36,606 bases of DNA. Source: Candidatus Desulfovibrio intestinipullorum (GTDB lineage Bacteria > Desulfobacterota > Desulfovibrionia > Desulfovibrionales > Desulfovibrionaceae). A model generated the notes under the pieces. That model had not been told where the DNA came from. It searched no databases and was given only the letters and a program-made list of their open reading frames with translations. Made by a program: the position numbers and the translations under genes. Of this stretch, positions 15,218 through 23,685 are shown piece after piece; within the stretch, counting starts at the first letter, position 1; each line of letters starts with the position of its first letter. The DNA lies in contig DXHV01000007.1 of NCBI GenBank assembly GCA_019113165.1, forward strand, positions 1-36,606, written 5' to 3'.

Positions 15218-16345
15218 ATGTCGTATCTTGGAGAACATATCGGCAAGCTGGGCTTCGGCCTCATGCGCCTTCCCGTCAGGGAAGACAAGAGCATTGATGT
15301 GGAGCAGGTGAAGGAAATGGTGGACCTCTTCCTGAAGGCCGGCTTCACCTACTTCGACACGGCCTGGGCCTATCCCGGCAGCGAAGACGCCATCCGCGAG
15401 GCGCTGGTGGAACGCTATCCCAGAGACGCCTATCAGCTGGCCACAAAGAACGCCGCCTGGATCAACTGCGCAACACGGGAAGAAGCCATTGCCCAGTTCG
15501 AGACCTCCCTGCGCCAGACGCAGGCCGGCTATTTCGACTTCTATCTTTTGCACAATGTCGGCGAAGGCCGCACGCGCTTCTTCGACGAGTACAATATGTG
15601 GAACTTTGTGAAGCAGAAGAAGGCCGAAGGCCTCATCCGGCACATGGGCTTTTCCTTCCATTCCACCCCGGAAGAACTGGAAGCCGTCCTGACAGCCCAC
15701 CCGGAAGCGGAATTCGTGCAGCTGCAGATCAACTACGCGGACTGGGACTACCCGGCCGTGCAGTCCCGCCGCTGCTACGAGGTCGCCAGAAAATTCGGCA
15801 AGCCCGTGGTCATCATGGAGCCCGTGAAGGGCGGCCTGCTGGCCAATCCGCCGGCACCTGTGCTGAAGGTCCTCAAGGACGCCGAACCGGACCATTCCGC
15901 AGCATCCTGGGCCCTGCGCTTTGCGGCCAGCCTGGAAGGCGTCATCACCGTGCTCTCGGGCATGAGCAGCGTTGATCAGATGCGCGACAACCTGGCCACC
16001 ATGCAGCACTTTGCAGGCCTTTCCGACACACAGCGCGCCACCCTGCAGACAGCCCAGGCAGAACTGGCCCAAATTCCGCTCATTCCCTGTACGACCTGCA
16101 ACTACTGCGCCAAGGTCTGCCCCAATGACATTGGCATTTCCGGCTCCTTCACGGCCATGAACTACCTGACGCTGTACGGAGACCTGGGGCAGGCCCGCCA
16201 CTGGGAAAGCTGGCTTGTGGGCGGACACGGCCGCAAGCCTGCCTCCGAATGCCTCAAGTGCGGCGCCTGCGAAGAGGCCTGTCCCCAGCACATTGCCATC
16301 CGCGAGGAGCTCGAAAAGGTCGCGGCCGCCCTGCAGGAACACTAG
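15218..16345 (+). CDS. Aldo/keto reductase with C-terminal 2x[4Fe-4S] domain
   Basis: 375 residues. Residues 1-280 form an aldo/keto reductase TIM barrel (LGFGLMRLPV, YFDTAWAYPGSE, LATKNAAW, YFDFYLLHNV, IRHMGFSFH). The C-terminal part carries two ferredoxin-type cysteine sets: Cys291, 294, 297, 301 (CTTCNYCAKVC) and Cys345, 348, 351, 355 (CLKCGACEEAC). This fusion is common in anaerobes, and family members oxidise or reduce unknown carbonyl substrates with electron exchange through the clusters. AGAGAGGAGG lies eight bases before ATG 15218; an upstream extension was rejected. Confidence 0.9.
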   Translation: MSYLGEHIGKLGFGLMRLPVREDKSIDVEQVKEMVDLFLKAGFTYFDTAWAYPGSEDAIREALVERYPRDAYQLATKNAAWINCATREEAIAQFETSLRQTQAGYFDFYLLHNVGEGRTRFFDEYNMWNFVKQKKAEGLIRHMGFSFHSTPEELEAVLTAHPEAEFVQLQINYADWDYPAVQSRRCYEVARKFGKPVVIMEPVKGGLLANPPAPVLKVLKDAEPDHSAASWALRFAASLEGVITVLSGMSSVDQMRDNLATMQHFAGLSDTQRATLQTAQAELAQIPLIPCTTCNYCAKVCPNDIGISGSFTAMNYLTLYGDLGQARHWESWLVGGHGRKPASECLKCGACEEACPQHIAIREELEKVAAALQEH

Positions 16346-16368
16346 GCCTGCCCCCAAGAGCCAAAAGC

Positions 16369-16412
16369 CAAGGCCGGAGCACCGGGACATTCCCGGGGCT
16401 CCGGCCTTTCTC
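16369..16412 (+). terminator. Terminator of the aldo/keto reductase gene
   Basis: AGGCCGGAGC (16371-16380) pairs with GCTCCGGCCT (16398-16407), and the inner CCGGGA/TCCCGG continues the stem; TTTCT follows. It lies between convergent genes. Confidence 0.85.
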
Positions 16413-16513
16413 GTGTCCTGCGACACAATACGTCTGGTGGCGTCAGGTGAGCGTCAGGCAGGGCCCGGGCGTCACCGCGGGCACAAGCCCCGGGCGCTCG
16501 GCCCAAGGCCTGC

Positions 16514-16984
16514 CTACATTCTTCCTTCAATCACATCCTGTTCCCTGAGGACGTCCTTGGCGCTGTCAAAATCGCCACCTTCTGCCAGGCTGACGGCCAC
16601 CATGGTGTTTTCAATCTTGTCCCTGTAGGCCATGCGTATGCTGGCAAGGAGATCGTCAATGTCCATGGGCTTGCGCAAAAAGCTGTAGGCGCCCATGCGG
16701 TAGGCCGTCTTTTCCTCGGCATCGCCGCCATGACCGGTAAGGATGATGACCTGCACATCGGGATTGCTCTTCTTCACGGCCTTGAGGACTTCAAAGCCAT
16801 CCATGCCCGGCATGCGCAGGTCAAGGACAATGACGTCCGTGGGCTGCTTCACCTTTTCCAGGGCTTCCTCGCCATTGTAGGCGACGCGGGCATTGAAGCC
16901 CCTCATCTCGAGGCGCTCGGAAAGGGTATCCACAAATTGCTTCTCGTCATCAACCAGGAGAATTTTGATGTCTTCCTGAGGCAT
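16514..16984 (-). CDS. Single-domain response regulator (receiver only)
   Basis: 156 residues: one receiver domain with acidic pair Asp12-Asp13, phospho-acceptor Asp55 (VIVLDLRMPGMDG), Thr83 and Lys105 (RKP). A short charged tail of about 30 residues follows, too small for a DNA-binding or enzymatic output. Start ATG 16984 has AAGGAG five bases upstream; ATG 17011 is an unlikely alternative. It is the last gene of a four-gene phosphorelay cluster and is separated from the phosphotransferase-like gene by 98 bases. It probably passes phosphate to, or binds, a partner encoded elsewhere. Confidence 0.9.
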   Translation of the reverse strand: MPQEDIKILLVDDEKQFVDTLSERLEMRGFNARVAYNGEEALEKVKQPTDVIVLDLRMPGMDGFEVLKAVKKSNPDVQVIILTGHGGDAEEKTAYRMGAYSFLRKPMDIDDLLASIRMAYRDKIENTMVAVSLAEGGDFDSAKDVLREQDVIEGRM

Positions 16985-17082
16985 GTGTTGCTCCTTGACA
17001 GTATATGCCATTTATATTGTTTCGATGTCTTGTACCTGTTGATTGCCTGCCGGCTTGTGCAGTGTGAACCATCCGTCCTTCG

Positions 17083-17778
17083 TCAGGACCCGTGTTCCCC
17101 GGTCAGGGGCAGAAAGAAGAGCGTGCCCTGTTTGCGCCAGACCATCAGTTTCTGCAGGCCGCCGCTGATTCTGACAAGCAGGGGATCCAGGGCTGCAGCA
17201 ACGGCCTCGGCATTGTCGCCTTCGGCAATCTCCACGACAACCCCTTCCTGCTTGTGCCGCACTGCGGCGCTGAGCTTCAGGGTCACCCTGCCACCAGCTT
17301 CGGCTGCTGTATCAAGCACCCTGAGCAGGGCCGCAAGGACAGCGGGAACGCTCGCTGCACTGTCCACATCGTCCTTTGCCACATGTTCAAGACGCATGAC
17401 AGAGGCCCTGGCCAGGCGCTGGGCCATGCAGCAGAACATCTGGCAGACAAGGTTCAGCTCGCAGCCTTCCTCCCCTGTCTCGTCCTGCCCAGCCCCTTCC
17501 GGACCGGCACCATCTTTCCCGGCATCCCCTGAGCCTGCCTTTCCTGCAGCCCCGCATTCTGCCAGCAGATCCATGGCACTGGCGAGCAGGGCTCCCCTGG
17601 CCACCTGTGCCTGCACCTCGGAGAGGGCCGAGAGCATGCGATCCCTTTTGGGCACGTCCTCCTGCAGACGCAACAAATCGGCTGTCAGGCCGGACGATTC
17701 CCGCACTACGGCCAGCACGTTTCTCAAATCGTGCACGGCCGAGGAGAGCAGTCTGGCAAGGCAGGTCGTGTCAGACAT
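17083..17778 (-). CDS. Histidine phosphotransferase-like protein with degenerate kinase domain
   Basis: 231 residues. The N-terminus carries an H-box-like helix, SSAVHDLRNVLAVVRES, with His16 as probable phospho-acceptor, followed by a second helix as in DHp domains. A Gly/Glu-rich linker follows (about 85-105). The rest has the size of an HATPase fold, but no N-box Asn, DxG or G-rich ATP-lid motif can be found. This resembles ChpT/Spo0B-type phosphotransferases derived from histidine kinases. ATG 17778 (GGAG seven bases before) overlaps the preceding receiver gene by 8 bases, implying coupled translation. Assignment by architecture, not by close family match. Confidence 0.65.
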   Translation of the reverse strand: MSDTTCLARLLSSAVHDLRNVLAVVRESSGLTADLLRLQEDVPKRDRMLSALSEVQAQVARGALLASAMDLLAECGAAGKAGSGDAGKDGAGPEGAGQDETGEEGCELNLVCQMFCCMAQRLARASVMRLEHVAKDDVDSAASVPAVLAALLRVLDTAAEAGGRVTLKLSAAVRHKQEGVVVEIAEGDNAEAVAAALDPLLVRISGGLQKLMVWRKQGTLFFLPLTGEHGS

Positions 17779-18175
17779 GACACGCTCCGCCTGCCTCATC
17801 CTGAGTCTGCTTCCTGGCCTGCAGCATGGACTCTATCTGTTCCAGAAGCTGGCTCAGGGCCACGGGCTTGGTGAGGCAGGTGCAGTTTGCCAGTTCCTGG
17901 CTGGCAAAGCTTTCCTCGACGCCGGCCTGCCCCGTGAGCAGGATGATGGGCAGGTCATGGTAGAGCGCGGTTATCTGCCGCAAGGTTTCGTCCCCTGGCA
18001 GACCGGGCATGAACAGATCCAGAATGGCCACGGCAGGCCGCGCTTCCTTCACTGCCGCAACGGCATCCAGCCCATTGTAGACTACGCGCACGCTGAAATC
18101 GCGAATTCTCAGGCGTTCGGCCAGCGTGTCCACGAAGTCTTTTTCGTCGTCAGCCAGCAATATCTGAATTGCCAT
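17771..18175 (-). CDS. Single-domain response regulator (receiver only)
   Basis: 134 residues, a receiver domain with Asp9-Asp10, phospho-acceptor Asp53 (VAILDLFMPGLPG), Thr81 and Lys103 (TKP). No output domain. It is clearly a paralogue of the receiver at 16514-16984 (both share ILL-DDEK-FVDTL-ERL). ATG 18175 begins one base after the sensor kinase stop codon, and its GGAGG ribosome site lies inside the kinase gene. It overlaps the phosphotransferase-like gene by 8 bases. Confidence 0.9.
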   Translation of the reverse strand: MAIQILLADDEKDFVDTLAERLRIRDFSVRVVYNGLDAVAAVKEARPAVAILDLFMPGLPGDETLRQITALYHDLPIILLTGQAGVEESFASQELANCTCLTKPVALSQLLEQIESMLQARKQTQDEAGGACHV

Positions 18176-18176
18176 G

Positions 18177-19919
18177 TTATTCCTCCACTGTTTCTCTGTG
18201 AGACTCAATGGGCAGTGTTATGACGAATGTGGTTCCTTCTCCTTCCCTGCTTCGGACTTCAATCTTTCCTCCGAGACGACGCACGATGCCATAGGTGATG
18301 AACATGCCAAGCCCTGTTCCCTTGTCCTTCTTGGTCGAATAGAAGGGTTCAAAGATGTGGCTTTGCACTTCTTCCGGCATGCCCTGTCCATTGTCCGCAA
18401 TGGAGACCTGTATGGCCTCCTGCCCCTGTCTCCGGCAGCCGATTTCTATGGTTCCGTCCTTCCTGTTGCCAAGGGCATCAATGGCATTTCCCAGAATGTT
18501 GAGAAAAACCTGCTGCAGCTGCCCGCGGTCGGAAATGATTTCCGGAAGGTCGTCCTCCAAGGTCGTCTTCAGGCTGATGCCCCGGTTCCTGGCAGCACGT
18601 TCTATGAACTCCGAGCTTTCGGCTATGACATCCTCGATATGCAGGGGCTGCCGGCTGACTTCCATGCGCCGGGCAAAGCCGAGCATACGGCGGGTAATAG
18701 CCTTGGCCCGGTCAACAGTGCTGTTGATGGAGTCCATGAGTTCAAGAAGATGCTGCTGATGCTTCCGGTACTTTTCCCCGTCAGGGCTCAGGGAGAGCAG
18801 ATCGTGCGCCAGTCCCGCCTTTTCACTGATGATGGCCAGGGGATTGTTGATCTCGTGGGCCACGCCGGTAGCAAGGCGTCCTATGGACGAGAGCTTCTGA
18901 TCCTGCTCTATCTGGGCAAAGATGGCCACCCTGCGCCTGTCGCTCGTCTCCAGCCTGCCGACCAGTATCTTCATCAGGAAATAGGACACAAGCACGATGG
19001 CGACAATGCCACCGCACAGCACCCAGACCAGCTCGCCGCGCAGGGCCAGTAGCGGCTCGTAGGCGTTGATCTGGGACTTGACGGCCAGGAGCTGCAGATC
19101 CGTGCCCTCTATCATGGAAGAGGCAATGAGCAGCTTGTGTCCCTGACCATCGGTTGCACTGGTGACAATGGTTTCATGGGACGGCGGAGGCGGTGTCAGG
19201 GGCAGCTTGCGGATAGGCTTTCCGTAGAGCCTGGAGTTGGTCTGCAGATTGCCCTCGCTGTCGCAGAGGAAGATGTCCGTGTCCTGGGTCTGATCCATCA
19301 GGGGCAGCAGCCGCTGCAGGCGCGAGGTGTCTATGGTCACCCTCAAGGTCCAGGAGTCGCCGTTGCTTTCCATGCGGTGCACGGCAATGACCATGTGCGG
19401 AAAGCCACGCAGACCAAGAAAGGAGTTGCTGATGTACAGTCCGTTTATCTGGGCTGCCTCAAGCCACTGCTGGCCTGCGTAGTTGGCATCCTTGAGCCCG
19501 TAGGGGCCGACATAGTCCACCTGGACGCCTTCTGCATTCACGACACCCATGTCCACAAAGCCATGGTATTCGCTCTTGAGCGCCAGAAAAACCCTGTGCA
19601 GGTTCTTCTGATCCAGAAGCTCGCGGAAGGTGTAGGCATGGGCAATGAAGCTGACCGTGGAGGACCGTTCCTTCAGATACAGATCAATGGTCGTGGCCGT
19701 CTTCCGGGCCAGGGCACTGAGAGGGCCCGTTGTCTCGCTTTCCAGCGTCCTGACATACTGCTGATGGGAAAACCAGGAAATGGTCAGAAGCGGCATGACG
19801 GAAACAAAGATCATGAGTCCTGTCAGCAGCCGCCTGAAGCAGCGGTAGCTTGCTGTGGAAATGGTGCCTTCCGGGTCACCATCGAAATGCAGGAAACGTT
19901 TTTTCAGGGAGGCAAACAT
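18177..19919 (-). CDS. Membrane sensor histidine kinase with periplasmic Cache-type domain
   Basis: 580 residues: transmembrane helix 1 (about 31-50), a large periplasmic region of dCache appearance (about 52-295, with ERSSTVSFIAHAYTFREL and VDYVGPYGLKDANY), transmembrane helix 2 (about 297-318), a DHp domain with His355 in ATGVAHEINNPLAIISEKAG, and an HATPase domain with NILGNAIDAL (N-box), DNGQGMPEEV (G1) and GTGLGMFI (G2). All catalytic motifs are intact. Start ATG 19919 has GGAGGAG directly upstream. It is the first gene of the receiver-only phosphorelay; the extracellular ligand is unknown, but transport genes for an anion lie just upstream. Confidence 0.93.
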   Translation of the reverse strand: MFASLKKRFLHFDGDPEGTISTASYRCFRRLLTGLMIFVSVMPLLTISWFSHQQYVRTLESETTGPLSALARKTATTIDLYLKERSSTVSFIAHAYTFRELLDQKNLHRVFLALKSEYHGFVDMGVVNAEGVQVDYVGPYGLKDANYAGQQWLEAAQINGLYISNSFLGLRGFPHMVIAVHRMESNGDSWTLRVTIDTSRLQRLLPLMDQTQDTDIFLCDSEGNLQTNSRLYGKPIRKLPLTPPPPSHETIVTSATDGQGHKLLIASSMIEGTDLQLLAVKSQINAYEPLLALRGELVWVLCGGIVAIVLVSYFLMKILVGRLETSDRRRVAIFAQIEQDQKLSSIGRLATGVAHEINNPLAIISEKAGLAHDLLSLSPDGEKYRKHQQHLLELMDSINSTVDRAKAITRRMLGFARRMEVSRQPLHIEDVIAESSEFIERAARNRGISLKTTLEDDLPEIISDRGQLQQVFLNILGNAIDALGNRKDGTIEIGCRRQGQEAIQVSIADNGQGMPEEVQSHIFEPFYSTKKDKGTGLGMFITYGIVRRLGGKIEVRSREGEGTTFVITLPIESHRETVEE

Positions 19920-19978
19920 GTTCTCCTCCAATACTCTGACAACTGTCCGCTCCTCTGGACAGAGTCCTGTTCGGGAAC

Positions 19979-20002
19979 GGACAGCCGGGAAACCGGCCGT
20001 CC
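19979..20002. other. GNRA-capped hairpin between DUF1634 and sensor kinase genes
   Basis: GGAC-a-GCCGG-GAAA-CCGGC-c-GTCC: nine base pairs around a GAAA tetraloop. The minus strand has no T-tract after it, so it is not a classic terminator. It lies in a GGACAGC-rich spacer (19932-20068). Confidence 0.4.
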
Positions 20003-20068
20003 AGCAGACCGCCGGACAGCAGTCGGCTGGACAACACGTCTCTGTACAGCCGCCGGACCGTCAGTCCG

Positions 20069-20500
20069 TTAGTGGCCGGCACTGACCAGGATGCCGGAGG
20101 CAGCCAGGCAGAGCACCACTATCTCGGTGACGGCAATGCAGCCGAGCAGCTTCTGCCCGTGCCTGAAGAGGTTCCAGGCAAGCTGCAGAAAGCAGATGAC
20201 TGTCAGGGAGGCCAGGAAGACTATGCCGATGAAATTGCATATGTCGCCCTTGTTGATCAGGGCAAGCCAGCCCCAGCCCTGGGGAATGTTGCCCACGGTG
20301 CGGTAGTGCTCAGCACTCTGTGTCCAGAGCAGGGGCAGCTGATCCAGGGGAATCTGCGGTTCTATAACACCAAAGACATACAGACAATAGGTCACCAGCA
20401 TGATGACAAAGCCAATGACTGCCCCGTAAAAGAGGGTATTCGCATAATGCAGCTGGGCAGGCGAGGCCTTGATTTCGTTCTTCAGATCTTTGCTTGTCAT
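20069..20500 (-). CDS. DUF1634 family membrane protein
   Basis: 143 residues with three hydrophobic spans (about 22-46, 85-108, 116-140). The family is defined by occurrence next to TauE/SafE permeases, and here its gene follows such a permease by 19 bases in the same orientation. A role as accessory subunit of the exporter is inferred from that pairing; no catalytic motif is visible. Confidence 0.8.
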   Translation of the reverse strand: MTSKDLKNEIKASPAQLHYANTLFYGAVIGFVIMLVTYCLYVFGVIEPQIPLDQLPLLWTQSAEHYRTVGNIPQGWGWLALINKGDICNFIGIVFLASLTVICFLQLAWNLFRHGQKLLGCIAVTEIVVLCLAASGILVSAGH

Positions 20501-20519
20501 TGTGATTGTCCCCCGGAAA

Positions 20520-21599
20520 CTACCAGCCCATGCCCTTCATCAGCGCCTTGACGCCCGAGAAGAGCAGCACGGAAATGACCAGATAGCGGATGAATTTCGG
20601 TTTGGCGATGGCGAGCAGACGCACGCCGACGATGGATCCGGCCATGAGGCCCACAATGGAGGGGATGGCCATCAGGGGAATCACGCAGCCCTGGTTGAGA
20701 TAGACCCAGGCTGCCGAGGTGTCGGTGATGGACAGCAGGAACTTGGAGGTCCCCACGCTGACCTTCAGCGGCACGCCCATCATGAGGTTCAGCACGGGCA
20801 CATTGGCCCAGCCGGCTCCAAGGCCGAACATGCCGGCCATGATGCCAATGGCAATGAACATGAGCAGGCTGGCCAGGGTGCGGTGGGTCTTCCACTCCAC
20901 CACTTCACCGGTACTGGGTTCCAGGAAGGCACCGTTCATGCCCAGGGCCATGCCAATGGCGTCCTGGCGGGTGACGATGGGACGCACCGAGTTCTTGGAA
21001 AAGATGAGCAGGCAGGCAATGCTGATGATGACCACGCCAAGGCAGGTCTGGACAATGGTGGTGGGCAGGGCCAGGCCCAGCATGGCGCCCACGATGGCGC
21101 AGGCCGAGGCGATGAGGGCCACGGGCAGGGCCAGACGAAGGTTGGCAAAGTTGCGGCGGAGCAGACCGGGACCTGCGGCCAGGGCGCCGGCCAGGGCCAC
21201 CATCAGGCCCGCACCGCGGACAAAGTCGAGATGAAAGGGAAAGAAGCCGCTGACCAGCGGCACAAAGAGCACGCCGCCGCCAACACCGGCCATGACGGCG
21301 ATGATGCCCAGGATAAAGCAGAACCCGAGCAGGGTAACGGGCCAGAACCACCAGGGGTGGTTGTCAACCGGCGGATTGACGGCTGCCAGGGGATCAATCT
21401 GCTGGGCAGCAGCGGGCTGCGCCTGTGCCTGTGCCTGTGCCTGGGATTGCTGCACCTGCGCTGCTGCCGGCTGAACGGCAGTGGCAGGAGCTGTCTCGGC
21501 CGCCGGCTGACCTTCCTGGGCATGGGCCAGGCTGCCCAGGCTCAGCACAAGGCAGAGGATCAGCGTCTTGAGCACCGTGATCAAAGTGGACTGTTTCAT
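20520..21599 (-). CDS. TauE/SafE family permease (sulfite/organosulfonate export) with periplasmic extension
   Basis: 359 residues. A signal peptide (cleavage expected after Ala27, AHA) is followed by a Gln/Ala-rich low-complexity stretch (about 28-68, including a run of QA dipeptides encoded by tandem hexamers), then eight or so membrane spans with the family hallmarks GVGGGVLFVPL and GLGAGWANVPVLNLMMG. TauE/SafE proteins export sulfite, sulfoacetate or related anions. Long Desulfovibrio-type versions of about this length occur with DUF1634. GGAGG lies five bases before ATG 21599. Confidence 0.88.
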   Translation of the reverse strand: MKQSTLITVLKTLILCLVLSLGSLAHAQEGQPAAETAPATAVQPAAAQVQQSQAQAQAQAQPAAAQQIDPLAAVNPPVDNHPWWFWPVTLLGFCFILGIIAVMAGVGGGVLFVPLVSGFFPFHLDFVRGAGLMVALAGALAAGPGLLRRNFANLRLALPVALIASACAIVGAMLGLALPTTIVQTCLGVVIISIACLLIFSKNSVRPIVTRQDAIGMALGMNGAFLEPSTGEVVEWKTHRTLASLLMFIAIGIMAGMFGLGAGWANVPVLNLMMGVPLKVSVGTSKFLLSITDTSAAWVYLNQGCVIPLMAIPSIVGLMAGSIVGVRLLAIAKPKFIRYLVISVLLFSGVKALMKGMGW

Positions 21600-21962
21600 A
21601 CGCCCTCCGAAATTTTTCCTGCAGACAATTGTTTTCCTTGTGGCGGCAGCCCGGGCTCGCGATCACGGCAGACAGGGTCCTCGCAGTCCCCGGGTCCTGA
21701 TGGCCCCGGAAACATCCCTGTCTGCCGGTATGCGAGCGGCATGGAGCCGATCCTTGCGAGCCTGCACCGGACTTGAGAAAAGACCGGTCAGAAGCCTCTG
21801 GGATCGGTTTTTTGAATGGATTGTGCAGACGACAAAGGACAGCATCGGGACAGCATGAGGTCAGTCCGTGAGACGCGCTCACGCCGGTCTGTCCTGCCGC
21901 CTCGTTGTCCAGTTGTGTCGTCCAGACTGTGTCTTCTTCAGGCTGCCTGTCACGCAGTGCGG
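21600..21962. other. Spacer between TauE/SafE gene and binding-protein gene
   Basis: 363 bases without a gene. It contains the hairpin at 21777-21813 and probably the promoter of the tauE-DUF1634 pair. No other structure is recognised. Confidence 0.4.
21777..21813. terminator. Probable bidirectional terminator
   Basis: ACCG (21783-21786) with CGGT (21805-21808) around CAGA/TCTG, flanked by AAAAG on one side and TTTTTT on the other. It would end the binding-protein transcript on the minus strand. The stem is interrupted, so confidence is moderate. Confidence 0.45.
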
Positions 21963-23042
21963 CTATTCGCCGGCCTTCTGCTGTTCCTTGACCATCCTGA
22001 GGAACTTGTCCGTGGCATAGGCATCTATGTCGGCACCGGCCATTTCCTTGTGCTTGGCACCAGGACGGTTCAGGAACTCGAGAATGCCTTCCTGCCACTT
22101 GTCCACCTTGCTGACACCGCTGCTCTCGTCAAAAAGGGCGAGCTGCTGGTCGATGTCAAAGACAGGATGCATCTGCAGGTCACGCAGGCACAGTTCCTTT
22201 GAATACTTCTTGCCTGCCCATTCCAGGAAGAAGCGCTGATACTCGGGCACGACCTTTTCAATGGCCGTGCTCTGCACGGTCTTGATGGCCCGCAGGTAAA
22301 TCTTGAGAAACTTGGCCGTCACATCGGGATGGGCTTCGGCGTACTTGTTGTCGGCCACAAGCCAGACCGGATAGACCACATTGCATCTCTGCAGGTCGGA
22401 GGCCACCTTCCAGCCCTCTTCCAGACCCGTGTACATATAGGGGGCCCAGAGCGTCACGCCGTCACCGGTCTTGTTGTCAAAATTGGCCAGGGCCATGGTC
22501 TGATCCATGTCCATGATGGTCACATCCTCGTCCGTGAGACCGAAGATCTTGAGCCAGGTGGTCAGGGCGTAGTGTGCGGACGAATTGTGCGTGGTCAGGA
22601 AGGTCTTTCCCTTGACCGTATCGGGACTGCCGTAGACGTCCGGATAGTCCTTGTTCCAGCCCTTCACCTTGGCAATGGGCGAATCGGGACGCACCAGGAC
22701 GGCACTGCTTCTGGCTTCGTCATTGGCAATGCCGATGATTCTCGTGCCGTACCTCAGATTGCCACGCATGGCCGGGACACCGGCCATGCCGGCAAAGACC
22801 CATGTTCCGGAAGGCAGACATTCAAGCATGTCCAGTCCGGACGCGTAGTACTGAATATCGATGTTGAGGCCTTCTTCCTTGTCCCAGCCCTTTTCCTTGG
22901 CAAACCAGATGAAGAAGGCTTCTTCCCTGTCTGTCCATGCTGTGGGCACCTTGACAAGGTCCGCAGCCTGCACACCACCGGCGCAGAAGGAAAGGCTGAA
23001 CAGGGCCAGCAGAAGCACTGACACAAATTTTTTCAAACCCAT
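21963..23042 (-). CDS. NitT/TauT-type ABC transporter substrate-binding protein
   Basis: 359 residues with a signal peptide (positive start MGLKK, hydrophobic core to about 22, cleavage near VQA26). The mature part has the periplasmic binding-protein fold of the nitrate/sulfonate/taurine class: FFIWFAKEKGWDKEEGLNIDI, GTWVFAGMAGVPAMRG, a DTVKGKTF domain-crossing strand, and a C-terminal helical tail. Ligand probably a sulfonate or other small anion. ATG 23042 is chosen because GGAGG lies five bases upstream. No permease or ATPase genes follow, so it is an orphan here; it may serve a transporter elsewhere or act as a sensor component for the neighbouring kinase. Confidence 0.87.
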   Translation of the reverse strand: MGLKKFVSVLLLALFSLSFCAGGVQAADLVKVPTAWTDREEAFFIWFAKEKGWDKEEGLNIDIQYYASGLDMLECLPSGTWVFAGMAGVPAMRGNLRYGTRIIGIANDEARSSAVLVRPDSPIAKVKGWNKDYPDVYGSPDTVKGKTFLTTHNSSAHYALTTWLKIFGLTDEDVTIMDMDQTMALANFDNKTGDGVTLWAPYMYTGLEEGWKVASDLQRCNVVYPVWLVADNKYAEAHPDVTAKFLKIYLRAIKTVQSTAIEKVVPEYQRFFLEWAGKKYSKELCLRDLQMHPVFDIDQQLALFDESSGVSKVDKWQEGILEFLNRPGAKHKEMAGADIDAYATDKFLRMVKEQQKAGE

Positions 23043-23561
23043 ACTAACCTCCATGGAGTACGCATTGTGCAGGCTTCTTTCCTTCGGCGACTTCCCGGCA
23101 CGCCTGAGAACAGAATCCTGCACGACGAATTGAACAGGACCGCCCGTTTTCGCTTCCTGAAGCACACGGCTTTTCAAAAACAGGAAGAGAGGGGAATCCT
23201 TAACAATGAGCTATGCCACTCAGATAAAAATACAGCAATGCCAACGAGAATGAGCTGGGACAATTTTTGTTTCAAATTACATATGATACTCAAGACTTGT
23301 CTGCTTCTTCATTTTTTTTGACCCTTTGTTCAATGTTTTTTGCATAAATTCTCAAAAGTATCATAAAAAATGCTCTTTTTTTGCTGATTGAACATCCTCA
23401 TCCTCTCTTTGTTTGAATAATTCAATCGAAGAATTGTCGATTTCGGCAATTTATCTGTGCAATGTCTTGGGCTTGCCTCATCCCGTCCAATTGCGTCGCA
23501 ATTTCGCCCATTTAAGAAGGACTGCCTGGACAGGCGCGTCTGAGCCGGATGCGACGGACAT
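23043..23561. other. AT-rich regulatory-looking intergenic region
   Basis: About 520 bases upstream of the binding-protein gene. The 23200-23460 part is much richer in A+T than the surroundings and contains the palindrome TTGAATAATTCAA (23413-23425). No protein-coding or tRNA signal is visible. It presumably holds the binding-protein promoter and operators. Confidence 0.4.
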
Positions 23562-23605
23562 GAAAAAGCGGTCCCTGCAGACAATCTGTGTCTGGCAGAG
23601 ACCGC
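23562..23605 (-). terminator. Terminator of the helicase-Nudix operon
   Basis: GCGGTC (23568-23573) with GACCGC (23600-23605), CTGC/GCAG and AGACA/TGTCT form a 15-bp stem with two bulges. On the minus strand TTTTTC follows directly. Confidence 0.85.
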
Positions 23606-23685
23606 AATCCATGTTGTGTTTCGGAAGGCTTTTTCGGAAAGGAGCAGCCCGTGCGTGTCACTCGCGCCGGCAGCCTTGTGTTCCG

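Noticed and set aside
23413..23425. TTGAATAATTCAA palindrome as a named operator
   Set aside because: AT-rich surroundings make such palindromes likely, and no second copy or adjacent regulator supports an assignment.
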